Notes under the pieces: generated by a model | The model's database searches: none | What the model was told of the DNA's origin: nothing | What the model saw: only the letters and a program-made list of their open reading frames with translations | Translations under genes and position numbers: made by a program | Part shown: in pieces, positions 26,830 through 36,500 of the stretch | How the letters are laid out: each line of letters starts with the position of its first letter | How positions within the stretch are numbered: position 1 is the stretch's first letter | NCBI GenBank assembly: GCA_002841155.1 | Contig: PHEH01000015.1 | Span: forward strand, 108,173 to 172,172 | DNA length: 64,000 nt | Direction: 5' to 3' | From: Alphaproteobacteria bacterium HGW-Alphaproteobacteria-18 | Lineage (GTDB): Bacteria; Pseudomonadota; Alphaproteobacteria; Caulobacterales; Hyphomonadaceae

Positions 26830-29583
26830 TCAGGCCTTTTGGGGGACGATCGCGCCGTGGCAGTATTTGTACTTCTTGCCCGAGCCGCAGGGGCAGGGGG
26901 AATTGCGCGGGGTGTTTGACCAGTCGTCTTCGGCCTGATGCAGTGGCGGTCCCGGCGGCGGGGTCTTGTCGGCCGGGTTCATCTCGTTGACGCCGGTATC
27001 GGGGTCGAGCTTGGTTTCGCGGATCTGCTGGGGCGCCTGGGGCGGCAGAGGACGCGGGGGCGGGGCCGCCGGTTGGGGCTGCTGGGCCGGGGCCTGCTGC
27101 ACGCGGATATGCATCAGCGAGCGGGTGACCGTGGCGCGCAGCTCGGTCAGCAGCGTGTCGAACAGGTTGAAGGCTTCGCGCTTGAATTCGTTGAGCGGAT
27201 CGCGCTGGCCATAGGAGCGTAGGTGGATGACCGAGCGCAGCTGGTCGATCTGCTGGAGGTGTTCGCGCCAGCGCATGTCGAGCACCTGAAGCAGGAACTG
27301 CTTCTCGATGCGGCGCATCTGCTGATCGCCGACAAGTCCGGTCAGCTCGGCATACTGGCCATTGACCGCCTCGCGGATGCGCCCGGCGATCTCTTCATTG
27401 GCGACGCCTTCTTCGGCGGCCCAGTCCTTGACGGGCAGGTCAAGGGCAAGGTCGGTCTTGAGGCTCTCATCGAGGCCGAGAATATCCCATTGTTCCGCAT
27501 ACGCCTTTTCCGGCATCGTGCGGGCCACGAGGGACTCAATCACGCTTTCGCGCATTTCCTCGATCACTTCGGAGACATCATCCGAGCGCAGGAATTCCAT
27601 GCGCTGCTCGAAGATGGCCTTACGCTGATCATTGATCACGTCATCATATTTGAGAACGTTTTTGCGGATCTCGAAGTTGCGTTCCTCGATCTTCTTCTGC
27701 GAGGTCTCCATCGCCTTGTTCATCCAGGGATGGGTGATGCCTTCATCTTCCTTGATGCCGAGGCGGCGCATGACAGCGTCCATCCGGTCGGCCGCAAAGA
27801 TGCGCATCAGATCGTCTTCGATGGAGATATAGAATTTCGATTTTCCGGGGTCGCCCTGACGGCCTGTCCGGCCGCGCAGCTGGTTGTCGATCCGGCGGCT
27901 TTCGTGGCGCTCCGTGCCCAGAACATAAAGGCCGCCAGCGTCCAGCGCCTGTTTCTTCTTTACTTCGATGTCGGCCCGGATCTGGGCGCTGAGCAGCGAG
28001 GTTTCGCCTTCGGAAAGTTCGCGGCCCAAAGCCTTTTCCTTGGCGGCGCGCTCGTTTTCGAGGCGCATGTCGAAATTGCCGCCGAGCTGGATGTCGGTGC
28101 CGCGGCCGGCCATGTTGGTGGCGACGGTGACGGCGCCGGGCACGCCGGCCTCGGCCACGATAAAGGCTTCCTGCTCGTGATGGCGGGCGTTGAGCACCTT
28201 GTGCGGAATGCGCTGGGCCGTCAGCAGGTGGGAGAGAAGTTCGGATTTCTCGATCGAGGCGGTCCCCAGCAGGATGGGCTGGGCCTTGGCGTTGGCGGCG
28301 CGGACTTCCTTGATGATCTCGTTATATTTTGCCTTGGCGGTGCGGTAGACGACATCATCCTCGTCCAGGCGGCGCACAGGCTTGTTCGTAGGCAGATCAA
28401 CCACTTCGAGCTTGTAGATGTCGGCAAATTCCGACGCCTCGGTCAGCGCGGTGCCGGTCATCCCGGCGAGCTTTTTGTAGAGGCGGAAATAATTCTGGAA
28501 GGTGATCGAGGCCAGCGTCTGGTTCTCGGGCTTGATGTCGACGCGCTCTTTGGCCTCGATGGCCTGGTGGAGGCCTTCGGAGAGGCGGCGGCCTTCCATC
28601 ATCCGGCCACTGAACTCGTCGATCAGCATCACCTGATCATCCTTGACGATGTAATCCTTGTCGCGGGCGTAAAGCTTGTGGGCGCGCAGGGCCTGGTTTG
28701 AGTGGTGGACGAGGGAGATGTTCGACGGCTCCCAGAGCGAGCCTTCCAGAACGCCGGCCTGCGTCAGCCATTCTTCCATTTTCTCGCTGCCGGTTTCGGT
28801 GAAGACGACCGAGCGCTGTTTCTCGTCCAACTCGAAGTCGCTTTCCTCCAGACGCGGGATCAGGGCATCGACGGCCATGTAAAGCTCTGAGCGGTCATCG
28901 GTCGGCCCGGAGATGATCAGCGGCGTGCGCGCTTCATCAATCAGGATGGAGTCCACCTCATCGACGATGGCGTAATGGTGTCCGCGCTGGGCCATCTGGT
29001 CGAGCGAGTATTTCATATTGTCGCGCAGATAGTCGAAGCCGAACTCGTTGTTGGTTCCGTAGGTGATGTCGGCGGCATAGCCGGCCTTGCGCTGTTCATC
29101 CGATACGCCGTGGACGATCACGCCGGTCGACATGCCGAGCGCGGCATAGATGCGGCCCATCCATTCAGCGTCGCGACGGGCGAGATAGTCGTTCACCGTG
29201 ATGACATGGACGCCCTTGCCTTCCAGGGCGTTGAGATAGGCGGCGAGCGTGGCCACCAGCGTTTTGCCCTCACCGGTGCGCATTTCGGCGATGGCGCCGG
29301 AATGGAGGATCATGCCGCCCATCAGCTGCACATCGAAATGGCGCATATTGTTGACGCGCTTGGCGGCTTCGCGGACCACGGCGAAGGCCTCCTCCAGGAG
29401 GCTGTCGAGGGTCGCGCCATCAGCGAGGCGTTTGCGGAATTCGGCCGTCTTGCCCTTGAGGGACTGATCGGACAGCGCCTCCATGATCGGCTCAAGTGCG
29501 TTAATCCGGTTTACCCGGGCCTGCAGGGGCTTGAGTTTACGATCATTGACGGTTCCGAAGATCTTGCGGGCTATGGAAAGCAT
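26830..29583 (-). CDS. secA: Preprotein translocase ATPase SecA
   Basis: 917 residues from ATG 29583 ([11 protein letters not shown]); an ATG at 29601 is possible. SecA drives post-translational export through SecYEG. Walker A is [12 protein letters not shown], the DEAD-type Walker [14 protein letters not shown], and the second motor domain has [12 protein letters not shown] and [11 protein letters not shown] Pro-rich linker (about 830-880) leads to the C-terminal zinc-binding SEC-C motif [18 protein letters not shown]. Divergent from the parvulin lipoprotein gene. Confidence 0.98.
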   Translation of the reverse strand: MLSIARKIFGTVNDRKLKPLQARVNRINALEPIMEALSDQSLKGKTAEFRKRLADGATLDSLLEEAFAVVREAAKRVNNMRHFDVQLMGGMILHSGAIAEMRTGEGKTLVATLAAYLNALEGKGVHVITVNDYLARRDAEWMGRIYAALGMSTGVIVHGVSDEQRKAGYAADITYGTNNEFGFDYLRDNMKYSLDQMAQRGHHYAIVDEVDSILIDEARTPLIISGPTDDRSELYMAVDALIPRLEESDFELDEKQRSVVFTETGSEKMEEWLTQAGVLEGSLWEPSNISLVHHSNQALRAHKLYARDKDYIVKDDQVMLIDEFSGRMMEGRRLSEGLHQAIEAKERVDIKPENQTLASITFQNYFRLYKKLAGMTGTALTEASEFADIYKLEVVDLPTNKPVRRLDEDDVVYRTAKAKYNEIIKEVRAANAKAQPILLGTASIEKSELLSHLLTAQRIPHKVLNARHHEQEAFIVAEAGVPGAVTVATNMAGRGTDIQLGGNFDMRLENERAAKEKALGRELSEGETSLLSAQIRADIEVKKKQALDAGGLYVLGTERHESRRIDNQLRGRTGRQGDPGKSKFYISIEDDLMRIFAADRMDAVMRRLGIKEDEGITHPWMNKAMETSQKKIEERNFEIRKNVLKYDDVINDQRKAIFEQRMEFLRSDDVSEVIEEMRESVIESLVARTMPEKAYAEQWDILGLDESLKTDLALDLPVKDWAAEEGVANEEIAGRIREAVNGQYAELTGLVGDQQMRRIEKQFLLQVLDMRWREHLQQIDQLRSVIHLRSYGQRDPLNEFKREAFNLFDTLLTELRATVTRSLMHIRVQQAPAQQPQPAAPPPRPLPPQAPQQIRETKLDPDTGVNEMNPADKTPPPGPPLHQAEDDWSNTPRNSPCPCGSGKKYKYCHGAIVPQKA

Positions 29584-29764
29584 GTAAGCAGCACCAACCA
29601 ATTCGGGTAAAAATTTCTAGTCCTGCCAGACATCTTACAGGACTTTTCCGGGTTCTCCCACCGCGCCATAACCGGATGAAACCACTCGACCAGCGCGCGG
29701 GGCAGACTTAAGAACGCCGCCAAAGGGTGTCAATGCGGCGCCTTCAGCCCGGGAGGGGAAGCCG

Positions 29765-30676
29765 ATGATCCGCAGGTGTGCTGATTTTACAGCTTTTTGC
29801 GCCGTTCTGGCGGCTTTGACACTGGCAGGGTGCTCGCAAGAGGGCTTCCAGGTTGAGACGCCCAGGGAGGTCAGCCGCGAGGTGGCCGCCATGGTCAATG
29901 GCGAGGCGATCTATACCGCAGACGTCGAAGTTGAGGCTGTGGCGCGGGGCCTGGTTGTGTCCGGCGCGGCGCTGAAGGTCGAAGATGAAGCCTATAAACA
30001 GGTACTCGACCAGCTGATCGACCAGAAGCTGATGGCGCAGGAAGCCAAACGCCTCGGCCTGGAGAAAGACCCTGCCGGGATGCGCCGACTTGAGATGGCG
30101 CAGGAGCGCATCATGGGCAACCTTCTTGTGGAAAGCGTCGTCGCCCAGCAGGTCACCGATGAGCTGATCGACCGGATGTATGCCGAGCAGGTGCGCCTGC
30201 AGCAGGTGAATGATCAGGTGTCAGTGGCGCATATTGTGACCGATACGCAGGAAGAGGCCGAGACGGTCTGGCTGCGGGTGCAGGCGGGTGAGCCGTTCGA
30301 GAGCCTTGTCTTCAACCATTCCAATGACAGCGCCACGCGGATGGAGAATGGCGATCTGGGCTTTGTGGCGCCCAATGATCTGCCCGATCCGTATCCGGTT
30401 GTGATTGCCAATACGGCGGTTGGCGAGGTTTCCCCCCCTTTCGAGGTGGAAGGGAGCTGGCGCCTCGTGAAGGTCAAGGACCGGCGCACAGAGCCCCCCA
30501 AGACACGGGAGGAGATGCGGCCCGAGATCGCCACCTTCCTGACGCTTAGCGAAGTCAGCCGCATTCTCCGCCGCCTGCGTACCGAGGCGAGCATCGAGAA
30601 GCTCAGCGGCCAGGATTACAAACCGGGCAGCAGGCCTGCTGCCCCGGCCAAAGCCCTTACCGGAGATGAACTGTGA
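29765..30676 (+). CDS. Parvulin-type peptidyl-prolyl isomerase lipoprotein
   Basis: 303 residues with a lipoprotein signal peptide (lipobox LAGC, Cys about residue 23). A SurA-like N-terminal chaperone region (about 35-140: VNGEAIYTADVEVEA, QLIDQKLMAQEAKRLG) precedes a PpiC domain (about 155-250: VAHIVTDTQEEAE, ENGDLGFVAPNDLPDP). It probably assists folding of exported proteins, fitting its place divergent from secA. The stop overlaps the argJ start (GTGA), so transcription is shared with argJ. Confidence 0.87.
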   Translation: MIRRCADFTAFCAVLAALTLAGCSQEGFQVETPREVSREVAAMVNGEAIYTADVEVEAVARGLVVSGAALKVEDEAYKQVLDQLIDQKLMAQEAKRLGLEKDPAGMRRLEMAQERIMGNLLVESVVAQQVTDELIDRMYAEQVRLQQVNDQVSVAHIVTDTQEEAETVWLRVQAGEPFESLVFNHSNDSATRMENGDLGFVAPNDLPDPYPVVIANTAVGEVSPPFEVEGSWRLVKVKDRRTEPPKTREEMRPEIATFLTLSEVSRILRRLRTEASIEKLSGQDYKPGSRPAAPAKALTGDEL

Positions 30677-31923
30677 ACCTTGCCCCTTCGCCTTTTGCGC
30701 CGGCCGCCTTTCCGGCGCTTCCTGCCGTGCGCGGTCTCAAAGCTGCCACGGGCAGCCGCGGTTTCTATGCGCGCCGGGGGATCACGCGGGAGGATGTCTT
30801 CCTGGCGGTGTTCGATCCGGGCACAGCCTGCGGGGGTGTGTATACGCGCTCGCTGACGGCCTCGGCCGATGTGCGCTGGTGCCGGCAGGCGCTGGAGGCA
30901 GGTGGCGGGCAGGCGGCGGCGCTGATCGCCAATTCTGGCAATTCCAACGCCTTTACCGGGCCCAAAGGCGTGCTGAAGAATGAGGCGACCCTGAAGGCGC
31001 TGGAAGAGACGTTGGGCGTGGCGCGGGATAAATGCTTCCTGGCGGCTACCGGTGTCATTGGCGAGCCGCTGTCTGATCCCAACTATGTGGGCGCGTTTGT
31101 GCCGGAGCTGGCGGGCAGGCTCGGCGCGCCGGACTGGGAGAAGATGGCGCGGGCGTTCATGACGACCGATACCTATCCCAAGGGCGCCGGCATAGTGGCC
31201 AGCATTGACGGCATTGAGGTGCGCTTTGCGGGGATCGCCAAGGGCTCGGGCATGATCGCGCCGAACATGGCGACGATGCTGTCTTATGTGTTCACCGATG
31301 CCGCCATCGCGCCGGCGCTGCTCCAGAAGGCGCTGACGCAGGTGGCCGACGAGACGTTCAATTCGATTACGGTGGACGGGGACACGTCCACTTCCGACAC
31401 GCTGATGGTGTTTGCGACCGGGGCGAGCGGGATGGCGCCGGTAACGTCTGAGGAAGACCTGCGCTTCCGGGCGTTTACGGCGGCGCTGAAGACGGTTTGC
31501 CTCGACCTGGCCATGCAGGTGGTGAAGGACGGGGAGGGGGCGAGCAAGGTCGCTACGATCACGGTGGAGGACGCCGCCTCGCCGGCTTCTGCCAAGAAGA
31601 TTGCCTGCGAGATTGCCAATTCGCCGCTGATCAAGACCGCGATGGCCGCCGGGGACGCAAACTGGGGCCGGATCGTCATGGCGGTCGGCAAGGCGTATGA
31701 GCCGATTGAGGCAGACAAGCTCGCCATCTGGTTTGATGATGTGCAGGTGGCCAGGGATGGCGCGCGGGCGCCTGATTATGACGAGGCGGCCGCCAGCGCG
31801 GTGTTTGCAAAGCCTGAGTTTGCGATCCGGGTTTCTGTGGGCTCGGGCAGTGGCCGCGCCACAGTGTGGACCTGCGATCTCACCCACGGCTATGTCGATA
31901 TCAACGGCGCCTACCGGACATGA
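30673..31923 (+). CDS. argJ: Bifunctional ornithine acetyltransferase/N-acetylglutamate synthase
   Basis: 416 residues from GTG 30673. ArgJ moves the acetyl group from N-acetylornithine to glutamate, and in bifunctional forms also uses acetyl-CoA. The autocleavage site is KGSGMIAPNMATML, where the precursor splits before Thr into alpha and beta chains. The oxyanion residues lie in AATGVIGEPL. It ends with a canonical DLTHGYVDINGAYRT. Overlaps upstream (GTGA) and downstream (ATGA, mutT) show a compact operon. Whether it is mono- or bifunctional cannot be read from sequence. Confidence 0.96.
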   Translation: MNLAPSPFAPAAFPALPAVRGLKAATGSRGFYARRGITREDVFLAVFDPGTACGGVYTRSLTASADVRWCRQALEAGGGQAAALIANSGNSNAFTGPKGVLKNEATLKALEETLGVARDKCFLAATGVIGEPLSDPNYVGAFVPELAGRLGAPDWEKMARAFMTTDTYPKGAGIVASIDGIEVRFAGIAKGSGMIAPNMATMLSYVFTDAAIAPALLQKALTQVADETFNSITVDGDTSTSDTLMVFATGASGMAPVTSEEDLRFRAFTAALKTVCLDLAMQVVKDGEGASKVATITVEDAASPASAKKIACEIANSPLIKTAMAAGDANWGRIVMAVGKAYEPIEADKLAIWFDDVQVARDGARAPDYDEAAASAVFAKPEFAIRVSVGSGSGRATVWTCDLTHGYVDINGAYRT

Positions 31924-32324
31924 GCCAGCGTCTGTTGCTGGTGGTGGCCGCTGCGCTGAGGGACGAGACGGGCCGTATCCTTCTGGCCCAGCGGCCGGAG
32001 GGCAAGCAGCTTGCCGGGCTGTGGGAGTTTCCGGGCGGCAAGGTCGATCCGGGTGAGACGCCGGAAGCGGCGCTCGTGCGCGAGCTGCACGAGGAGCTGT
32101 CGATCATGGTTAAGGAAGAGGAACTGCGGCCGCTGACATTTGCCAGCTTCACTTACCCCGACTTTCATCTTCTTATGCCACTTTATGGCTGTGAAAGCTG
32201 GACCGGGGTCCTCCATCCGAGCGAGGGACAAGCCATCGCCTGGGTCGAGCCTGCAAGGCTGCGAGATTATCCCGCGCCGCCGGCAGACCTGCCTCTGTTC
32301 GACTGGTTGCTGGAGCAAGCCTGA
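31920..32324 (+). CDS. mutT: 8-oxo-dGTP diphosphatase (MutT-type Nudix)
   Basis: 134 residues from ATG 31920, in the ATGA overlap with argJ. It removes 8-oxo-dGTP from the nucleotide pool. The Nudix box reads GGKVDPGETPEAALVRELHEELSI; the final Gly of the consensus is Ser, while the metal-binding Glu residues are intact. The N-terminal LVVAAALRDETGRILLAQRPEGKQLAGLWEFPGG is typical of MutT. Its stop is 11 nt before the Flp pilin gene. Confidence 0.93.
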   Translation: MSQRLLLVVAAALRDETGRILLAQRPEGKQLAGLWEFPGGKVDPGETPEAALVRELHEELSIMVKEEELRPLTFASFTYPDFHLLMPLYGCESWTGVLHPSEGQAIAWVEPARLRDYPAPPADLPLFDWLLEQA

Positions 32325-32335
32325 CCGGAACCCTG

Positions 32336-32515
32336 ATGCGCTCGATCAGAAATTGCCTCCACCGTTTCTGCGCTGATGAGCGCGGCGCGACCGCTATTGA
32401 GTACGGCATGATCGTGGCCCTGATCTTCATTGCCATCGTCGGCAGTGTCACCTCGATGGCGGGCGAGAATGACAAGGTCTATGAGACGATCGAAAACGCC
32501 ATCGTTGGCGTCTGA
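32336..32515 (+). CDS. Flp-type pilin (orphan)
   Basis: 59 residues. The segment FCADERGATAIEYGMIVALIFIAIVGSV is the Flp/Fap pilin hallmark: cleavage of the basic leader is expected at Gly-Ala in ERGATAIEYG, with mature Glu at position 5 and an adjacent Tyr, followed by one hydrophobic helix. It should be assembled by Tad machinery, yet no tad/cpa genes are nearby, so this is an orphan pilin locus after mutT. The ribosome-binding site is weak (GGAA). Confidence 0.87.
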   Translation: MRSIRNCLHRFCADERGATAIEYGMIVALIFIAIVGSVTSMAGENDKVYETIENAIVGV

Positions 32516-32523
32516 AGGGGCTT

Positions 32524-33441
32524 TCAGCCGTCTGATTGCCCGGCACGTTTCACGGCTTCTGCCATGCTGACCTTGGCGCTTCCCGGTTTCAGGGGCGTTG
32601 GCTGGCCCGGCGCCGGCGCCCAGCCAGACAGGTGAACGATTTCGAAGGTCGCCCGTACGCGGCCATCGGGGTCTGAGAAGCGTTCCCGGTAAAGATCCAT
32701 CGCCCTGTGAAGCACGCGCCGCGGCAGCGGCCGGCTGACGCCGCGCAGGAAGGCGGCACGCTCTCCCATGCCTTTGAGATCCCGGAAGAGGCCTTCGGGC
32801 GCGCGGTAGCGAACCGTCACCGTATCGCGGTCGACCACCGGCAGGGCAAAGCCTGCGCGCTGGAGGAGGCCCGCCATGTCGCGCAATCCTGGAAGGGGCG
32901 AGAGGCGCGGGCTGAGCCCCCCGGTCAGCTCGCTTTCGGCTTCGCTCATTACCTCGCGCAGCTCAGCCAGCGTGCCGGCGCCCAGGAGCGCGCCGAGGAA
33001 CAGGCCATCGGGTTTCAGCGCTTTGCGGATCTGGACAAGGGCGCCGGGCAGATCATTCACCCAGTGAAGGATGAGGGGCGAGACAATCAGGTCGAACCGT
33101 TCCGCTTCAAAGGGGAGCGCCTCAGGATCGGCGTAGACCGCCTCCAGGCCACGTGCGCGGGCGGCGTCCAGAAAAGCCTCTGCCGTGTCAGCAACCGTGA
33201 CCGATCGTGTCCTGTTTTGTCCCAGAAGTGTCTCGGAGAGTCCGCCATCGGCGCCGCCAAGTTCCAGGGCTGTCTCGAAAATGCGCGGCGTGTCGGCCAC
33301 CCGCGTTTCAAGATCGCTCGACACGCGGGCGCGCAGGAAGTCATAATCCTGATAGTGCCGGGCAAAGGCCTGCCGGCGCGCAACAAGCTTCTCGCGGTCA
33401 AAGATCTGTGGAGGGGACGGGGACTGAGGGGGAGCGACCAT
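32524..33441 (-). CDS. NDUFAF5/BioC-like methyltransferase-fold protein
   Basis: 305 residues from ATG 33441. The N-terminal QIFDREKLVARRQAFARHYQDYDFL, the SAM-fold glycine loop ELGGADGG, LILHWVNDLPGALVQIRKALKPDG and GGLSPRLSPLPGLRDMAGLLQRAGF match the NDUFAF5 family. In mitochondria NDUFAF5 hydroxylates an Arg of complex I subunit NDUFS7. A role in complex I maturation is therefore possible; BioC is the other alternative. The start codon shares a CATG with the divergent comF start, leaving no intergenic space. Confidence 0.8.
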   Translation of the reverse strand: MVAPPQSPSPPQIFDREKLVARRQAFARHYQDYDFLRARVSSDLETRVADTPRIFETALELGGADGGLSETLLGQNRTRSVTVADTAEAFLDAARARGLEAVYADPEALPFEAERFDLIVSPLILHWVNDLPGALVQIRKALKPDGLFLGALLGAGTLAELREVMSEAESELTGGLSPRLSPLPGLRDMAGLLQRAGFALPVVDRDTVTVRYRAPEGLFRDLKGMGERAAFLRGVSRPLPRRVLHRAMDLYRERFSDPDGRVRATFEIVHLSGWAPAPGQPTPLKPGSAKVSMAEAVKRAGQSDG

Positions 33442-34210
33442 GCACGCGGATATGAAGGTTGGCAGGCTTGCGGCCAAGAGCCTATTCCGACGGACGCGGG
33501 ATTTCCTCTGGCCGCCGCGATCCCTGATCAGCGGTGACAGGGGCGAAGGCGTTGGCCCGCTGCGGCCTGACGAGTTCACGAAAATCCGTTTCATTACAGA
33601 CCCCGTCTGTAACCGCTGCGGCGCGCCGCAGGACTATGATGCCGGGCCAGAAGCCGAATGCCCCGCCTGTATCGCCCGCCCGCCCAGATGGGGCCGGGCG
33701 CGGGCAGCTTTTGTCTATGATGAGATTTCCCGCCGCCCCGTGCTTGATCTCAAGCGCGCCGGCCGCCGGGACGGCCTGGAAACCCTGACCGGATGGATGC
33801 TTCAGGCGGGCGGCACGCTTGCCGAGGAGGCCGATCTGATCGTGCCCGTGCCGCTGCACTATACGCGGCTTGTGGCGCGCGGCTTCAATCAGTCGGCCTG
33901 GTTGGCACAGGCCATCGGGCAAGCATCCGGGCGGCGCGTCTCGGTCGACGCGCTAAAGCGTACGCGGCGTACACCCAGTCAGGCAGGCCTCTCGACCCGT
34001 GCCCGGCGGCGGAACGTGACCGGCGCGTTTGATGTGCGCGCCAGTTGCCGGAAGCAGGTGGAGGGCCGGCATGTTTTACTGGTGGATGATGTGCTGACCA
34101 CAGGCGCGACCCTGAATGCGTGCGTCCGGGCGCTTAAACGGGCAGGCGCGCGGCAGATCGACGTTCTGGTGCTGGCACGCGTTGTCCGCGCCACGGATCT
34201 CACCATATAA
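33440..34210 (+). CDS. comF: ComF-family phosphoribosyltransferase-like protein
   Basis: 256 residues. An N-terminal Cys cluster (VCNRCG...AECPACIAR) is zinc-ribbon-like. The C-terminal phosphoribosyltransferase domain has the PRPP motif VLLVDDVLTTGATL. ComF proteins aid DNA uptake in naturally competent species; elsewhere their role is unclear. ATG 33440 has GAGGGGGAG 6 nt upstream. That start overlaps the divergent methyltransferase start within CATG. grxC and the DUF1178 gene follow. Confidence 0.88.
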   Translation: MHADMKVGRLAAKSLFRRTRDFLWPPRSLISGDRGEGVGPLRPDEFTKIRFITDPVCNRCGAPQDYDAGPEAECPACIARPPRWGRARAAFVYDEISRRPVLDLKRAGRRDGLETLTGWMLQAGGTLAEEADLIVPVPLHYTRLVARGFNQSAWLAQAIGQASGRRVSVDALKRTRRTPSQAGLSTRARRRNVTGAFDVRASCRKQVEGRHVLLVDDVLTTGATLNACVRALKRAGARQIDVLVLARVVRATDLTI

Positions 34211-34278
34211 CGGATTGGTGACGGGCTCAGGTCAGACTTGTCCTGAATTGTCCCGCTTTGACGAAAGGATTTCGCCCC

Positions 34279-34539
34279 ATGGCGAAGGTAACGATTTATA
34301 CGCGCGCATTCTGCCCCTACTGCACCCGCGCTGTGCAGGTGCTGAAAGACAAGGGCGTCGAGCTCAACGAGATCGATGCCGGCATGGACCCGAAGCTGCG
34401 TGAGGAAATGACCCAGCGTTCGAATGGTGGCCGGACCTTCCCGCAGATCTTCGTCGGCGAGGAACATATCGGCGGCTGTGACGACATGCTGGCGCTCGAC
34501 CGGGCCGGCAAGCTCGACCCGATGCTGGCGGGAGCCTGA
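34279..34539 (+). CDS. grxC: Glutaredoxin 3
   Basis: 86 residues from ATG 34279 (AAAGGA about 10 nt upstream). Dithiol glutaredoxin with active site CPYC (residues 12-15), TFPQIFVGEEHIGGCDD with the conserved cis-Pro and the GG-C-D glutathione-binding patch. It reduces disulfides and mixed disulfides with glutathione in the cytoplasm. It is followed 13 nt later by the DUF1178 gene, and both probably share a transcript with comF. Confidence 0.95.
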   Translation: MAKVTIYTRAFCPYCTRAVQVLKDKGVELNEIDAGMDPKLREEMTQRSNGGRTFPQIFVGEEHIGGCDDMLALDRAGKLDPMLAGA

Positions 34540-34552
34540 GGAGGCTCGCCCG

Positions 34553-35005
34553 GTGATCCGCTACGCGCTCATCTGTCATGATTGCGACCACGCTTTCGAG
34601 GGCTGGTTTGCCAACTCGCAAGCGTTCGACCGGCTGTCGAAACGGGGCCAGATCGATTGTCCAGAATGCGCCGGTCATCAGGTGGGCAAGCAGATCATGG
34701 CGCCTGCCGTGCGCTCCTCTGACAAGGCCCTGCCGGGCAAGATGGATGAAGAAGCGCTGGTGAAGGAATTTGTTCGCCGCGCCCGTCAGCATGTGTCTCA
34801 GAATTTCGACTATGTCGGGGACGGGTTCGCCGAGGAAGCCCGCGCGATGTATTATGGCGAGCAGGAAGACCGCCCGATCTGGGGCGAAACGACCAGCGAC
34901 GAGCGTGAAGCGCTGGCGGAGGAAGGGATTGCGGCCATGCCGCTGCCTGCGCCTTTTGCGCCGAGGCCTCCCAAATCGGCGAAACGCAAACAGCCGCTGA
35001 ACTGA
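34553..35005 (+). CDS. DUF1178 family protein
   Basis: 150 residues from GTG 34553, with GAGGAGG 8-9 nt upstream. The N-terminus IRYALICHDCDHAFEGWFANSQAFDRL, then DCPECAG, gives two CxxC pairs, consistent with a zinc ribbon. The middle helix RRARQHVSQNFDYVGDGFAEEARAMYYGE is diagnostic of DUF1178. The function is unknown; the family is widespread in alpha- and betaproteobacteria. It comes directly after grxC. Confidence 0.92.
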   Translation: MIRYALICHDCDHAFEGWFANSQAFDRLSKRGQIDCPECAGHQVGKQIMAPAVRSSDKALPGKMDEEALVKEFVRRARQHVSQNFDYVGDGFAEEARAMYYGEQEDRPIWGETTSDEREALAEEGIAAMPLPAPFAPRPPKSAKRKQPLN

Positions 35006-35114
35006 CCGTTTCTTGCCGCCTGCGGCAGTCCGCGCGCTTTGACGCGCTTGAACGCGGGGGAGGGCTTGGTTAGAAGGCGAACGACCAGCAGTTTGAAGAC
35101 GTGGAGAGACCCTC

Positions 35115-35417
35115 ATGGCGAGCCAAGAATATCATCGCGGTGAAATGGATATCCATGCCCAGAAAGCGACCTGGGATGGGTTCATGGTCGGCTCCACCTG
35201 GGGCTCCCTGATCATCATCATGACGGTGGGCTATGCGACTCTGGCGATTGCCATCGGCCTGCCCTGGTTGGTCTCCCTCGGCCTGATGGCTATTCTCGGC
35301 TTTGGCGCTGGCCTCTTCCTGAACATGGGCGGCCGCTGGATGGCGACTGTGGTTGTGCTGATCGGCCTGGCGCTGATCGTTCAGGCCTTCATCTGGCTGT
35401 TCAGCGTCCTTCTCTGA
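35115..35417 (+). CDS. aa3-type cytochrome c oxidase subunit IV-like protein
   Basis: 100 residues. The N-terminal EYHRGEMDIHAQKATWDGFM is the signature of the small alphaproteobacterial aa3-oxidase subunit IV (COX4_pro_2). Classical members have one helix; this one has an extended C-terminus with two or three hydrophobic segments (about 27-50, 52-72, 76-99). It may therefore be a longer variant. No other oxidase subunits lie nearby. The ribosome-binding site is GGAGAG. Confidence 0.82.
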   Translation: MASQEYHRGEMDIHAQKATWDGFMVGSTWGSLIIIMTVGYATLAIAIGLPWLVSLGLMAILGFGAGLFLNMGGRWMATVVVLIGLALIVQAFIWLFSVLL

Positions 35418-35528
35418 GGAATTCGGCGCGCGATTAACGCCGCTGCAAAGCCTTCTCCGGCATATCCCCCTTGAACTTTATCGAAAATCGCTAAAGTTGA
35501 GAGTCTATCCGGTTTAAGGAGGCCGCCC

Positions 35529-36500
35529 TTGAGCGACGCGCCACTCATTCTGACACATGCAACCAAGCGATTCGGCGGCTTCACCGCCGTGAGCAACTTG
35601 TCGTTTGAGGTGCCTGCCGGACAGATTGTCGGTTTCCTTGGCCCCAACGGCGCCGGCAAGTCGACCAGCCTGCGCATGTCGCTTGGCGTGATGGCGCCCG
35701 ATGAGGGCGAGGTGCGTCTGTTCGGATCGCGGCCGGACCTGAAGAATCTCAAGCGCGTCGGTTTTCTTCCCGAAGAGCGCGGCCTCTACAAGAAGATGAA
35801 TGCGCGCGACACGATCACCTATTTTGCGCGCCTGAAAGGCATGAGCGCCAGCGATGCGCGCGCGCGGGCCGATGAACTGCTGGAGACGACGGGCCTTGGA
35901 GAATTCCGGACGACGCGGATATCAAAGCTCTCCAAGGGCATGGCGCAGAAGGTGCAGATCCTCTCCACGCTTGCCCACCGCCCGGATTTCCTGATTCTGG
36001 ACGAGCCCTTTTCGGGCCTTGACCCTATGAATCAGCAGACGCTGGAAGACCTGATCAAGGCCGAGCATGCGCGCGGGGCGACGATCCTTTTCTCCACCCA
36101 TGTGATGGAACATGCCGAGCGGCTGTGCGACCGGATCGTGATGCTGGCCCGCGGGCGCAAGGTGCTCGATGGCACGCTGGAAGACGCTTATGCCACGCTG
36201 GGCCGGGGCGCGCGGATCACGCTGGAGCCGGGCTTTGACCTGGCCGCGGCGCTGGGCCCCAAGGGATTTGAGGTGCACCGGACCCTCGACAAAGGCCCGG
36301 GCGAAGCTTGGCGGGTCGATCTGGCGCCCCGGCAGGGGCCACAGGACGCGTTGCGCGCTGTGCTGGAGGCAGGGGCGCCGGTGATCGGCTTCCAGCCTGA
36401 GGAGGCCCGCCTGCGGGATGTGTTCGTTTCGCTTGTGGGCGAGGCCGAAGCCGCCGCGCTCGATACGCCTGCCGAGGCTGTGGCCGGGGAGATGGTCTGA
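35529..36500 (+). CDS. ABC transporter ATP-binding protein (NatA-like)
   Basis: 323 residues from TTG 35529, chosen for AAGGAGG 6 nt upstream. Walker A is GPNGAGKST, the signature LSKGMAQKVQ and Walker B LILDEPFSGLDP, with H-loop STHVMEHAE. A C-terminal extension (about 225-310) matches the DUF4162 regulatory domain found in NatA-type ATPases. It overlaps the permease gene by one base (TGATG). Together they form a two-gene ABC-2 export system of unknown substrate; Na+ export by NatAB is one precedent. Confidence 0.9.
   Translation: MSDAPLILTHATKRFGGFTAVSNLSFEVPAGQIVGFLGPNGAGKSTSLRMSLGVMAPDEGEVRLFGSRPDLKNLKRVGFLPEERGLYKKMNARDTITYFARLKGMSASDARARADELLETTGLGEFRTTRISKLSKGMAQKVQILSTLAHRPDFLILDEPFSGLDPMNQQTLEDLIKAEHARGATILFSTHVMEHAERLCDRIVMLARGRKVLDGTLEDAYATLGRGARITLEPGFDLAAALGPKGFEVHRTLDKGPGEAWRVDLAPRQGPQDALRAVLEAGAPVIGFQPEEARLRDVFVSLVGEAEAAALDTPAEAVAGEMV

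Noticed and set aside
27223..28701. 492-codon frame opposite secA
   Set aside because: Mirror of secA codon bias; no motifs and no ribosome-binding site.
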